A stretch of DNA of 64,000 bases from contig NZ_PJNW01000019.1 in NCBI RefSeq assembly GCF_002844595.1, positions 1 through 64,000 on the forward strand. The letters are read 5' to 3'. This DNA comes from Pleomorphomonas diazotrophica (GTDB taxonomy: Bacteria > Pseudomonadota > Alphaproteobacteria > Rhizobiales > Pleomorphomonadaceae). A model generated the notes under the pieces. The model was given only the letters and a program-made list of their open reading frames with translations, was not told the origin of the DNA and searched no databases. Below, piece after piece: positions 16,463-24,276 of the stretch (positions are counted from its first letter, which is position 1; the number at the start of each line of letters is the position of its first letter). A program made the translations under genes and the position numbers.

Positions 16463-17666
16463 TGTTCGTTTGTGCTGGGGTAAGTTGGAGGCGGCCTCTC
16501 CGGCTGGTTTGACGACCCCGGAGAGGCCGTTGGCAGGCGACCGTGCGGGGATCGGGCTTTCACCCGGTGTCATCAAGGCTCCCTGCCATCTTCCATCATT
16601 CGCTTGGAGAGTTGATGGGGTCTCTGGGGCCTGACCCTAGCCGATCAGACCCACGCCCGAGAACAATCCGAAGCTCATGGTGGCCCAACTCGGGAAGGAT
16701 AGCACATCATGGCCGTCTTGCAGCAGGCACCCGACATCGTTCTGGGCTTCGACGTTTCCAAGGACACGCTGACCGTCTTCGAGGCTCGCTCCTCATCGCC
16801 TTCGTCGAAGCCCTGCGTCATCGACAATAGCGCCGCCGCCATCCGCCGCTTTCTCAAAAGCATCGATCGCGTCGACCTCGCGGTCTGCGAGCCGACCGGC
16901 GGCCATGAGCATGTGCTCCTGGCCGAGCTGCTGGCCGCCGGCATTGCCTGTCATCGGGTGGATGCCTTGAAGGTCAAGGCTTTTATCCGCTCCTTCGGCA
17001 CGCTTGCCAAGACCGACGCGCTCGATGCCGAGGCGCTGGCCCGCTATGGCAAGGACCGCTGGGAACGGCTGTCCCTGTTCCTGCCGCCGGAAGCTGATCG
17101 GAAGATGCTGGCCGCTCTGGTGGCCCGGCGAGAGGACCTCGTGGCCATCAAGGTGGCCGAGCAGAACCGGTCAAAAGGCCCGGCCGGCAAGGTGATCAAG
17201 ACATCCCTTGCGGCCATGTTGAAAGCCGTCATCGGCCAGATCGAGGCCATCGAGGCGGAGATCAAGGCGTTGATCGACAGGAGCCCGCAGCTGCGCGCCG
17301 CCTTCCGGCACATGCAGAGCCTGCCCGGCGTCGGCGCCGTCATCGCCGCCACCCTCCTGGCCCACATGCCCGAGCTCGGCACCTTGCAGCGAAGGCAGGC
17401 GGCATCGCTCGCCGGCGTCGCGCCGCACGCCAACGACAGCGGTCAGTTCAAGGGACACCGAACCATGCGTGGCGGACGCTCCGAACTGCGCCGTCTCCTC
17501 TTCCTGGCGGCCATGGCGGCAAGCCGAGCCAAGGGACCATTACAGGAGATGTATCAACGCCTTATTCAGAATGGAAAGAAGCGCATCGTCGCCATCGGAG
17601 CCCTCATGCGGAAGATTATCGTCATCCTCAATGCAAGACTGAGGGAGCTCAATGCACAACAGAGTT
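16463..17666 (+). mobile_element. Complete IS110-family insertion sequence inside a DPR
   Basis: About 1.2 kb element flanked on both sides by GAT (16460-16462 and 17667-17669). Consistent with the IS110 subgroup there are no terminal inverted repeats, a long left non-coding region of 246 nt holds a bridge-RNA candidate, and the right end coincides with the last codons of the transposase. Removing it rejoins the two halves of DPR8 exactly. A second copy ends at 1-12 in the same repeat context. Length and layout suggest it is intact. Confidence 0.92.
16485..16680 (+). ncRNA. Bridge RNA of the IS110 element
   Basis: Three structured parts are visible. A 5' hairpin has GGCCTCTCCGG/CCGGAGAGGCC (16493-16528). 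A target loop closed by GGCAGG/CCTGCC (16532-16587) contains GCGGGGAT at 16545-16552, identical to the left side of the insertion site, and TGTCATC at 16568-16574, the reverse complement of the right side (GATGACA). A donor loop closed by GCTT/AAGC contains AGAGTTGAT at 16608-16616, identical to the element's right end, and GAACAATC at 16661-16668, the reverse complement of its left end (GATTGTTC). This matches the dual-guide design known for IS621. Exact ends are estimated. Confidence 0.88.
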
Positions 17667-17668
17667 GA
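16709..17668 (+). CDS. IS110-family transposase (DEDD/serine recombinase)
   Basis: 319-residue recombinase guided by the bridge RNA encoded upstream. The N-terminal RuvC-like DEDD domain shows GFDVSKDTL (aspartate near residue 14), CEPTGGHEHVL and KTDALDAEALARYG. The C-terminal transposase_20 domain has LPGVGAVIAATLLAHMPELG and SLAGVAPHANDSG, then GGRSELRRLLFLAAM with the serine-bearing segment. It is full length with no stops. The stop codon TGA overlaps the GAT core at the element's right end, so the element has essentially no right non-coding tail. Confidence 0.95.
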   Translation: MAVLQQAPDIVLGFDVSKDTLTVFEARSSSPSSKPCVIDNSAAAIRRFLKSIDRVDLAVCEPTGGHEHVLLAELLAAGIACHRVDALKVKAFIRSFGTLAKTDALDAEALARYGKDRWERLSLFLPPEADRKMLAALVARREDLVAIKVAEQNRSKGPAGKVIKTSLAAMLKAVIGQIEAIEAEIKALIDRSPQLRAAFRHMQSLPGVGAVIAATLLAHMPELGTLQRRQAASLAGVAPHANDSGQFKGHRTMRGGRSELRRLLFLAAMAASRAKGPLQEMYQRLIQNGKKRIVAIGALMRKIIVILNARLRELNAQQS

Positions 17669-17790
17669 TGACAGAATTATACAAATGAAAACAAATATAT
17701 AGGTTGTCATCCCGCGAAGGCCGCTTGAATTCGCGCGCGAATTCAAGGTGTACCTCAGGCCGGAAGGGGCGATCGGCCAACATCGAGCTC
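17667..17790. repeat. DPR8 right part with nested palindrome
   Basis: Continues the repeat after the IS110: GATGACAG, AT-rich centre, GTTGTCATCC, then the nested palindrome at 17724-17747 (arms CTTGAATTCGC/GCGAATTCAAG) and GTACCTCAGGCCGGAAGGGGCG. The outer end near 17785 is degraded (CAACATCG instead of GATATCG). Confidence 0.88.
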
Positions 17791-17823
17791 CAGGCAGACT
17801 ACGGTTCGCCATCGCGCCAGCCC

Positions 17824-18639
17824 TCACATCAGCCCTTCCTCGACCGCCTGATGGATGCTGCGCACCGTGGGGTGGAAGCCGAGGCGGCGGGCGAGGGAGG
17901 CGTCGACGTGGAGGTGCCAGGGGTTGTCGAGCGGGGCGGAGGAGGGCTCCATCGTGCCGCCGGCGAGCTCCACCAGCTCATAGATCGAGGTGGGGGCGTC
18001 GTCGGCGATGTTGACGATGTGGCCGTCCATCGCGCCCGTCAGCGCGAGGCGAACGGCGGTGGCGATGTCGCGGTGGTGGACGAGGCTCATCCGCTTGGCG
18101 GGGTGCATGTTGAGGCGCGGGGCGTGGCGCGGCAGGTCTTCGAGATGGCCGTCACCGTCGCCATAGACGAAGCCGAAGCGGAGGATCGCCCAGGTGAGGC
18201 GGCTGTCGCGCAACACGTTCTCGGCGGCGAGCTTGCTGGCGGGGTAGGCCTGCTTGGGGTCGGCGTCGTCGTCCTCGCGGCCGGGGCGCGGGCTGTCGGC
18301 GTCGTAGATGTTGCTGGTGCTGGCCATGATGAAGCGGGCGCCGGGGGCGTGCTTTTCGGCGACGGCGATCAGGTTGCGGGTGCCCTCGAGGTTGCTCTTC
18401 CAGATGAGGTCGGTGTCGGGCGTGCGGAACACCGCCGCGAGGTGGACGATGGCCGAGACGCCCTCCACCGCCTGTTCGAGCGTGGCGGGGTCGAGCAGGT
18501 CGGCCTCGATCGCGGTCACGCCGGAGGGCGCGGGTTTTCCGGCGCGCAGCAGCGCGCGGCAATCGAGCCCGGCCGCGGCAAGGCGCGGCAGAAGGCGGGC
18601 GCCGACGAGGCCGGTGCCGCCGGTGATGAGAATGGTCAT
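17824..18639 (-). CDS. NAD-dependent epimerase/dehydratase family (extended SDR)
   Basis: 271-residue extended short-chain dehydrogenase with the Rossmann motif TGGTGLVG (about residues 6-13), IVHLAAVFR near 68 and a YPASK active-site motif near 140. These proteins act on nucleotide sugars or other carbonyl substrates; the substrate here is unknown. ATG at 18639 is chosen over an upstream extension that would run through a repeat-like hairpin at 18662-18704. A MarR gene lies upstream in the same orientation and is its probable regulator. Confidence 0.88.
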   Translation of the reverse strand: MTILITGGTGLVGARLLPRLAAAGLDCRALLRAGKPAPSGVTAIEADLLDPATLEQAVEGVSAIVHLAAVFRTPDTDLIWKSNLEGTRNLIAVAEKHAPGARFIMASTSNIYDADSPRPGREDDDADPKQAYPASKLAAENVLRDSRLTWAILRFGFVYGDGDGHLEDLPRHAPRLNMHPAKRMSLVHHRDIATAVRLALTGAMDGHIVNIADDAPTSIYELVELAGGTMEPSSAPLDNPWHLHVDASLARRLGFHPTVRSIHQAVEEGLM

Positions 18640-18661
18640 GCCGGTATTCCTTTCGACAAGA

Positions 18662-18704
18662 GCATTGTGCGGAAAAGTGGAACCGGTTTTCCGCAGAAAC
18701 AATG
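18662..18704. repeat. Rhizobial-type short palindromic repeat
   Basis: Nested inverted repeats: TGCGGAAAA/TTTTCCGCA around GTGGAACCGG, with an outer CATTGT/ACAATG. Sequences built on GCGGAAAA...CCGGTTTTCCGC are, to my knowledge, a common intergenic repeat type in Rhizobiales. It is unrelated to the DPR family and occurs once here, between a MarR gene and the SDR gene. Confidence 0.65.
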
Positions 18705-18720
18705 CGACAACAAGGAACTA

Positions 18721-18757
18721 GAGCAACAACTTGCGTTCGTCAGAACGCACGTTGCTC
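18721..18757 (-). terminator. Hairpin overlapping end of MarR gene
   Basis: Inverted repeat GAGCAAC...GCGTTC/GAACGC...GTTGCTC overlaps the last codons of the MarR gene. It could attenuate read-through into the SDR gene. Confidence 0.45.
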
Positions 18758-19198
18758 CAGGAGCCGTTCGAGACGTTCGGTGGCGGTTTGCAGGACGCGG
18801 ACCGTCGCGGCGATGTCCGCCTCATCCATGCCGCCGAAGGCGGCGGAGCGGATGAAGGTGAGATCGGGCAGCATGGCCCAGAGCGCGTCGCCGGCGGCGG
18901 TCAGGCGCAGGCGCTTCTGACGCTGGTCGGCGCCGTCGGGTTGCTGCTCGATCAAGCCCTTGCGCACCAGCGTGGCGACGATGCCGGTCATGGTGGCCCG
19001 CTCGACGGCGAGCAGCCGCACCAGATCGCGCTGCATGGTGGGGCCGGCGGTGGCGAGCCGGTGGAGCACGTACCATTGCACCGAGCCGAGATCATAGGGG
19101 CGCAGTGCCGCGTCCATGACCGCCCGGCCGGCGAAGTAGCACCGCTTGGCCCAGGCGCCGACGAGGTCCTGGCTGGAGGGGAGAGGATTGTCGGCCAA
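18740..19198 (-). CDS. MarR-family transcriptional regulator
   Basis: 152-residue winged-helix regulator: helical dimerisation segments at both ends, a central recognition region (QRDLVRLLAVERATMTGIVA, about 71-90) and a wing with ADQRQKRLRLTAAG (about 108-121). Family members dissociate from DNA on binding phenolic or oxidant ligands. It lies upstream of an SDR gene on the same strand, and a TTGCTAG-N4-CTAGCAA dyad sits just before its start, suggesting autorepression. The ligand cannot be inferred. Confidence 0.9.
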   Translation of the reverse strand: MADNPLPSSQDLVGAWAKRCYFAGRAVMDAALRPYDLGSVQWYVLHRLATAGPTMQRDLVRLLAVERATMTGIVATLVRKGLIEQQPDGADQRQKRLRLTAAGDALWAMLPDLTFIRSAAFGGMDEADIAATVRVLQTATERLERLLEQRAF

Positions 19199-19213
19199 GG
19201 TTGGCGCTCCATA

Positions 19214-19231
19214 TTGCTAGCTACCTAGCAA
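19214..19231. promoter_or_regulatory. MarR operator
   Basis: Perfect dyad TTGCTAG-CTAC-CTAGCAA, 16 bp upstream of the MarR start. Length and symmetry fit a MarR dimer. Confidence 0.75.
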
Positions 19232-19362
19232 ATATGTAAGGTACCGAACGATTGTCAAGGGGCACGGCTGGGCGTTCGCTGAAGCGCCGGTTCATGGCAA
19301 GGATTTCGGGCAGGGCAGTGCGAGCGGTTCATGTCGCGCTCCCGCACGCAAGGGAGCCTGAT

Positions 19363-19566
19363 ATGCCCCTCCGTGCCTTCTCGTCCTGAGGTTCCCGCCT
19401 GCGCGAGAATGACAGTTTATTGATATAAAACAAGTATATAGCGCGGCGCTTGTGGCTGTTCGCCCGCTGCCATCATGCTGTCATCCCCGCGAAGGCCGCG
19501 TGAGTTCGCGCGAGTTCAAGGTGGACCTCAGGGCAGGAGGGGGCGTGACGCTTCTATAGGACGCCC
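19363..19566. repeat. DPR9 with degenerate nested palindrome
   Basis: Left arm GCCTGATATGCCCC to GAGAATGACAG; centre with TATATAGCGC; right arm TGTCATCCCCGCGAAGGCCG followed by the nested insert at about 19499-19521 (TGAGTTCGCGCGAGTTCA, pairing partly through G-T) and GGACCTCAGGGCAGG. With 19232-19362, where I see nothing, it fills the gap between the MarR operator and the next gene. Confidence 0.85.
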
Positions 19567-19612
19567 GCGAGCGCACCAAGGCCGCATCGCGGGTCGGGCA
19601 TGCTGTCCCGGC

Positions 19613-20956
19613 CTACCCCTCCACCACCCTGATCTCCGGCACGCCCTCGATCAAGAGCCGGATCTGGCCGCGGTCCGGGCGTTCGAGGCGGATGGGGCCG
19701 CCGCGTTCTTCGAGGCGGCGGCGGAGGAGGATCAGGCGGGTCTCGAGATTGTCCTTGAAGTCGGGGAGGTTGAAGGCGCGGTCGCGGCGAATCTCGCGGT
19801 TGGAGAATTCGCGTCGGCCGGTCTCGGCGTAGCTCCGCACGAAGTGGTAGAGCAGGCGCCCCGGCACGCCGCGGATGACATAGTCGTTGTCGATGAAGAC
19901 GCCGCCGTCGCGCGGGAAGAAGCGGAAGCCGAAGGTCCGATCGGCATCGGTGCCGCCACCGGCGGCGGTGTGTCGGGCGGCGCCGTCGCCGGCGGCGTCG
20001 GTCAGCTCGAAGATCAGGAGGCTTGCGGCGATCTGGCGGGCGATGATCTCCAGCGCCGCCTCGTGGGCATAGGAAAAGGCGAAGCTCTCCTCCGATTCCG
20101 CGAAGATCACGCCGGAGAGCCGGCCGCCTGATATCAGCGGCACGGCGATCTGGCATTGCGGCTCGGCGATGGCCGGGAGCGGGATGTCGTCGCGGGCGAG
20201 GCCGCTGGCGATGGCGACGGCCGACACGTAGCGCTGGCTGCGGCGCATGTCGGGGATGCGCAGCGTCAGGCGGCGCTCGGCGGCGACGCCGACGATGCCG
20301 TCGCCGAAGGCGATCTCGGCGCCGAAGCCGAAATGCGGGTAGCCGCGGCTCGCCACCGTCTGGAGCTTGCGGCCCTCCTCGTCGGCGATCAGGATCATGG
20401 AATGGCGGAAGCCGCAGCGCTCCTCGAGGATTTCCAGGCTGCGGTCGAGCAGCGTCTCGGCGTCGGTGATGGCCGTGAGCTCGGCGGTGGCCGCCGCCGC
20501 CTCGGCCAGCAGGTCGCGCTCGACGCCGGCCCTCTGTGGCTTGTCGATCGCGATCACGGGGTCGACGCGCCGGCAGGCCTCCACCCTGTAGATGTCGACG
20601 GCGCGCAGCTTCAGCATGTGCGACTTGCCCTGCAGGCTGGCCATGACGTCGAGCTGCGCCGAGACGCGGTCGAAGATCGGGCCGGACCTTGAGGAGCTCT
20701 CGAAGACGAGGTCGAGGGTGTGCTGGACGCCGATGCGCCCGTCGAGCACGGCCACGGTGGCCCGCCCCCGCAGCTCCACGTTGGCCGCCGTCTTGGAGAA
20801 GAACTGGTTGGAGAGCGCCACGTGGTCGCTGTCGACATAGTGAACATGCGACAGGTAGGAGAGGTTGGGCATGCCCGCGGCGTCGGTGGTGGCGATCACC
20901 GAGGGCATGATGCCCTCGAAACTGTCGCGGATGGCTTCGAGCGGAACGTCTCTCAT
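19613..20956 (-). CDS. Split-barrel flavin domain - GAF - winged-helix fusion
   Basis: 447-residue three-part protein. Residues about 1-145 resemble a pyridoxamine-phosphate-oxidase-like FMN-binding barrel (MPSVIATTDAAGMPNLSYLS; DHVALSNQFFSKTAANVE). Residues about 150-315 form a GAF domain (FRHSMILIADEEGRKLQTVA; ECQ-like CQIAVPLISGGRLSGVIFAE). The C-terminal 110 residues (FFPRDGGVFIDNDYVIRGVP; ETRLILLRRRLEERGG) look like a winged-helix of the Fis/response-regulator type. It overlaps the following split-barrel gene by 4 nt. A role as redox- or flavin-linked signalling protein is inferred from domains only. Confidence 0.78.
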   Translation of the reverse strand: MRDVPLEAIRDSFEGIMPSVIATTDAAGMPNLSYLSHVHYVDSDHVALSNQFFSKTAANVELRGRATVAVLDGRIGVQHTLDLVFESSSRSGPIFDRVSAQLDVMASLQGKSHMLKLRAVDIYRVEACRRVDPVIAIDKPQRAGVERDLLAEAAAATAELTAITDAETLLDRSLEILEERCGFRHSMILIADEEGRKLQTVASRGYPHFGFGAEIAFGDGIVGVAAERRLTLRIPDMRRSQRYVSAVAIASGLARDDIPLPAIAEPQCQIAVPLISGGRLSGVIFAESEESFAFSYAHEAALEIIARQIAASLLIFELTDAAGDGAARHTAAGGGTDADRTFGFRFFPRDGGVFIDNDYVIRGVPGRLLYHFVRSYAETGRREFSNREIRRDRAFNLPDFKDNLETRLILLRRRLEERGGPIRLERPDRGQIRLLIEGVPEIRVVEG

Positions 20957-21423
20957 GCCCCGCTCCTGAGCCGCTCGCCGGCCCCCGGCCCCGGCGTCTG
21001 CAGGAAGAGGTCGGCCGGCCAGAAGCGGATGGCGACGAGGTCGGCGTTGGTGAGCACGGTGGAGAGCTGAAGCCGGGTGACGCCGAGATCGGCCATGACG
21101 GCCAGCATGCCCTCAAGATAGCGCCGGCCGCGCTCCGCCTGGTCGGCGGTGGCCTCGCGTACGTCGATGATCTGCCCCTTGATCTGCAGGGACTTGTAAT
21201 TGTCCGGCCGGCAGACCGTGAAGGCGATGGGCGCGCCGGGCCTGGCGTTGGCGCAGAACTCCGGCCACTGCGTCGCCGAGACGAGAAGGGTGAGGTCGCC
21301 GACATCGGGGTCGAAATCGGCGCCGCAGCCGCGGCCGATATGGGCGCGCATCGCCTCGTCGCGCGTGGCGGCGATCATCATGACATGGCCGGCGATGAAG
21401 GCGGCGACATCATCCTCAAGCAT
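20953..21423 (-). CDS. Pyridoxamine 5'-phosphate oxidase-like split-barrel protein
   Basis: 156-residue protein with a flavin-reductase/PNPOx-like barrel: DDVAAFIAGHVMMIAATRDE, then RPGAPIAFTVCRPDNYKSLQ and DLVAIRFWPADLFLQTPG. The ATG at 21423 is preferred because a GAGG lies just upstream; the longer TTG start at 21435 is weaker. It is upstream of, and overlaps by ATGA, the fusion protein at 19613, which has a similar N-terminal barrel; the two may form a heteromer. The start region is a threefold 16-bp tandem repeat. Confidence 0.78.
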   Translation of the reverse strand: MLEDDVAAFIAGHVMMIAATRDEAMRAHIGRGCGADFDPDVGDLTLLVSATQWPEFCANARPGAPIAFTVCRPDNYKSLQIKGQIIDVREATADQAERGRRYLEGMLAVMADLGVTRLQLSTVLTNADLVAIRFWPADLFLQTPGPGAGERLRSGA

Positions 21424-21462
21424 CGGGGGCCTCAAGCATCGGGAGCCTCAAGCATCGGGGCG
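21415..21462. repeat. Three tandem 16-bp repeats over a gene start
   Basis: CTCAAGCATCGGG followed by three variable bases, three times. On the minus strand each unit supplies ATGCTTGAGG, that is a start codon and a Shine-Dalgarno-like GAGG, but 16 nt is not a multiple of three, so only the last is in frame. Confidence 0.8.
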
Positions 21463-21666
21463 TTCCGGTCGGGTCGGGGGACCCGGCAGGTTTGTAGCAC
21501 GGCGGCTTGCCGAGCGGCCACGCGGCCGAAGGCGATAGGAAAGATTTAGGAAGCCGCCACGCCGCTTAGCAAGCTTTTAGGAAGCCCGGCCGGGAAGCCG
21601 AAGGTATCTCACCGCCCACCGCATCGATCAACGGCGCGGCCTTCAAGCAAAGCCTCGGAGATCATC

Positions 21667-22374
21667 ATGTCGCATGCCGACCTTCTCAACCGCATTCCGG
21701 CGCTCGACGGGCGCTACGACCTTTACGGCAACATCCACAAGGGCCTTCGCCGCACCCAGTGCCTGCTGCTTTCCCGCCTGGGCGCCAACGACTTCGGCGA
21801 TGCCGCCACCACCGAGAAGCTCATCGGCGACCTTCGCCGGCTGCTCGCCATGGCGGCGGCCCACGTCCGCCACGAGGACACGGAGATCCACGCGGCGCTG
21901 AACCGGCGCGGCATCGCCACCGATCTTCTCGACGAGCAGCACGAGGATCACCACGCCGCCTTCCGCATCCTGGAGAGCAGGATCGACGCCGTGGAGACCG
22001 CTGCCGCATCGGATCGCGCCGAGGCCGGCCGGGCGCTTTACCTCGCCTTCGCCGCCTATGTCGCCGACGACTTCGCGCACATGCACGAGGAAGAGACGGT
22101 GACGGCGCCCTTGCTCTGGCAGCATTTCTCCGACGAGGAGCTCCTGGCCATCGAGATGCGCATCGTCAGCGCCCTTCCGCCGGAAGAGAACATGGCCTTC
22201 ACGCGCATGATGCTGCCGGCCATGAACCCGGCGCAACGCGCGATGATGGTGGGTGGCATGCGTGAGGGCCTGCCGCCGGAGGTGTTCGCCGCCGTCGTCG
22301 AGTTCGCCGTCCGCCCCTCGCTGACCGAGGCGGACTTCCAGGCCCTCAGCTCCAGCGTCGGGCTTGCGGCATGA
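21667..22374 (+). CDS. Hemerythrin HHE-domain protein
   Basis: 235-residue protein with a four-helix HHE fold that binds a di-iron centre. Histidine and glutamate ligands are visible in NIHKGLRR (about 24-31), AAHVRHEDTEIH (about 66-77), LDEQHEDHH (about 88-96) and FAHMHEEETV (about 138-147). The C-terminal ~60 residues (MMLPAMNPAQRAMMVGGMRE) are an extra helical region common in alphaproteobacterial versions. Likely an oxygen/NO sensor or iron-linked stress protein. A good ribosome site and the following yceI suggest a small stress-related cluster. Confidence 0.88.
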   Translation: MSHADLLNRIPALDGRYDLYGNIHKGLRRTQCLLLSRLGANDFGDAATTEKLIGDLRRLLAMAAAHVRHEDTEIHAALNRRGIATDLLDEQHEDHHAAFRILESRIDAVETAAASDRAEAGRALYLAFAAYVADDFAHMHEEETVTAPLLWQHFSDEELLAIEMRIVSALPPEENMAFTRMMLPAMNPAQRAMMVGGMREGLPPEVFAAVVEFAVRPSLTEADFQALSSSVGLAA

Positions 22375-22494
22375 CCCCGCCGGCGACCGCGCGCTTCCTG
22401 TCCCACGACTGCCGGCCCGCCCGCTGCAAGCGCTGCAGCCGGCGCGGCGTCGGTTGCTTCAGCCTCTTTCCGTCATTTCCCCACGAGGATGCAA

Positions 22495-23100
22495 ATGCTC
22501 GCCAAACTCCTGCTCACGACCTTCCTGTTTACCGTTCCGACGCTGGCGCTTGCGGCCGATCCGGCGCCGAGCGGCCGCTATGAGCAAGACGGCCCGCACA
22601 CCAGCGTCACCTGGCGCATCGACCATTTCGGCCTCTCCCGCTACACGGCCCGCTTCACCGGCGCCAAGGCCGTTCTGGACTGGAACAGGGAGACCCCGGC
22701 GCAATCGGCGCTGACCGTCGAGATCGATCCGCGTCTCGTCAGGACCGACTTTCCCTTCCCCGAGGTCGAGGACTTCGACGCCAAGATCGGCGCCGGCGCG
22801 GATTTTCTCGCCGGCAGCCCGATACGCTTCGTCTCGGAGAGGATCGTCGTGGACGGCGACAGGACCGGCCGGGTGTTCGGCCAGCTGACGCTGCGCGGCG
22901 AAACCCACCCCGCCGTGATGGATGTGACCTTCAACGGCACCATGGCCGAGCATCCGATCGAGAAGGTGGCCAAGCTCGGCTTTTCCGGGCACATGCGGAT
23001 CAAGCGGTCCGCATGGGGGCTGACCTTCGCCATCCCGGCGCTCGGCGACGACGTCGACGTGGCCATCGAGACGGAGTTCAAGCCGGCCAAGGCGGAATGA
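22495..23100 (+). CDS. YceI-family periplasmic lipid-binding protein
   Basis: 201-residue secreted protein with signal peptide (LAKLLLTTFLFTVPTLALAA) and the YceI lipocalin-like barrel: HTSVTWRIDHFGLSRYTARF near 38, GDFLAGS-like FDAKIGAGADFLAGSPIRFV, and LTLRGETHPAVMDVTF near 125. The family binds isoprenoid or other hydrophobic ligands in the periplasm. ATG at 22495 is chosen because CGAGG lies 6 nt upstream; an ATG at 22489 overlaps that ribosome site. The 120-bp gap before it holds no credible gene. Confidence 0.9.
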   Translation: MLAKLLLTTFLFTVPTLALAADPAPSGRYEQDGPHTSVTWRIDHFGLSRYTARFTGAKAVLDWNRETPAQSALTVEIDPRLVRTDFPFPEVEDFDAKIGAGADFLAGSPIRFVSERIVVDGDRTGRVFGQLTLRGETHPAVMDVTFNGTMAEHPIEKVAKLGFSGHMRIKRSAWGLTFAIPALGDDVDVAIETEFKPAKAE

Positions 23101-23103
23101 TAC

Positions 23104-23148
23104 CGCTTCCGTCAGGTTTCGACCTTCCGGGCGGACCTGACGGAAGCG
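23104..23148. terminator. Hairpin after yceI
   Basis: Perfect 14-bp inverted repeat CGCTTCCGTCAGGT / ACCTGACGGAAGCG with a 17-nt loop, directly after the stop. There is no T-run, so transcription stop or mRNA 3' protection are both possible. Confidence 0.6.
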
Positions 23149-23307
23149 CCCGACCGGGCGCCGACCTGTCGCGGACGGGGCGGCCGGCTCGCCCGTTGAC
23201 TGCACCTCTTCACCTATGCGGGGTCGGTTCCGGTAGGGGGCGAAATGACGCCCTGACGATCATTTTCGGCATGATCGTTTTGAATACTGAGGGACGGGTA
23301 TCCTCCA

Positions 23308-24204
23308 CTAAGGATTCCCGTGGGTTAGAAAGGTGATGGCGGTTTCAACGACTTCGTTCCGTTGGTTTCCCTTTGGGGTGTCGAAGGTGTGGGTTGCGTT
23401 TGGCCAAACGATGAGCTTGGAATTTCTGATCAGGTCATTGGCAAGGCGGGCTGAGGCGACAGGTACATCCTGGTCCTTCTCCCCGATGATGATCAAAGTT
23501 GGTACAGAAATCTGTTCCACATAGTGCTTTGGGTCGCGATCAAGGACAGACGACCAATATAGGTTCGAGAGGCCAAAGGCGCGTTCGTCGACGCTCTGAG
23601 GATTGCTCTTAACGCGTTGCAGTTCGCTGTCGGTCACCTCTGTCCCATAGAGCATCTGCAGTTCTTGCCTTTGTGGCATCGCGCCTGCGCCAATGACGGC
23701 CAGGCTTTGCGCTGCGTTCGTTTGTGCTGCCAGTTCCAGGGCGATGGCCCCACCTTCAGAGGTGCCTATGATCGGGATGGTTTTCGCGTCAAATTTCTGC
23801 AGGATGTATGACAGGGCGATTTCGTTGCGCCGCAGGAGTTCATCGTAAGTGTAGCCGTGCCAGAAGTCCTGAGAACATTCGATGCCTATGGCGCGATCCT
23901 GCACGCCAGTTTTTTCGAGCGAAACGATCTCCAGGCCGGCGGGGGCCCGAGCAAAATATGTTCCCATATAAGCCCGCAGGGACATGCAACCCGATCCACC
24001 TATGTAGAAGATCGGTTTTGGATTTACCCCACCACCTGTTCGATACGTCACAAGTGAGAAATCTTCCCCGTCGATGGCCAAGGTTTCGACGGAGGTTTTT
24101 GGAAAAATGACTTCAGAAACGAAATCCAATTTACTTGAGCACGCTGTCAAAATGAGGGTTAATGGAACCAGGGCATATGTGATTGGCAATCTAGACACTG
24201 ACAT
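23308..24204 (-). CDS. Alpha/beta-hydrolase-fold lipoprotein
   Basis: 298-residue protein. The N-terminus is a lipoprotein signal (ALVPLTLILTACSS with the lipobox cysteine near residue 19). It is followed by an alpha/beta-hydrolase fold: IFYIGGSGCMSLRAYM as oxyanion region, IIGTSEGGAIALELA with the GTSEGG nucleophile elbow, an aspartate in LIIIGEKDQDVPVA and a histidine in WPNATHTFDTP. It may be an esterase or peptidase anchored to the outer membrane; the substrate is unknown. Base composition is markedly lower in GC than its neighbours, and it lies inside the 38-bp inverted-repeat cassette, so it was acquired horizontally. Confidence 0.85.
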   Translation of the reverse strand: MSVSRLPITYALVPLTLILTACSSKLDFVSEVIFPKTSVETLAIDGEDFSLVTYRTGGGVNPKPIFYIGGSGCMSLRAYMGTYFARAPAGLEIVSLEKTGVQDRAIGIECSQDFWHGYTYDELLRRNEIALSYILQKFDAKTIPIIGTSEGGAIALELAAQTNAAQSLAVIGAGAMPQRQELQMLYGTEVTDSELQRVKSNPQSVDERAFGLSNLYWSSVLDRDPKHYVEQISVPTLIIIGEKDQDVPVASARLANDLIRNSKLIVWPNATHTFDTPKGNQRNEVVETAITFLTHGNP

Positions 24205-24276
24205 TTTTCTCTCTTCGTATTGGCGAGCCCTGTGTTTTTGCTGGTTTTGAGAGCGCGGGCGACCCATCGGTAGCTC

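Noticed and set aside
16463-16708. The IS110 leader as an additional protein-coding region.
   Set aside because: The frames are short and the sequence is explained by paired stems and guide matches; a structured RNA is the better reading.
22371-22583. Short frame overlapping the hemerythrin stop by ATGA.
   Set aside because: It is Arg/Cys-rich, continues out of frame into yceI and shows no codon pattern or conservation; the yceI ribosome site lies inside it.
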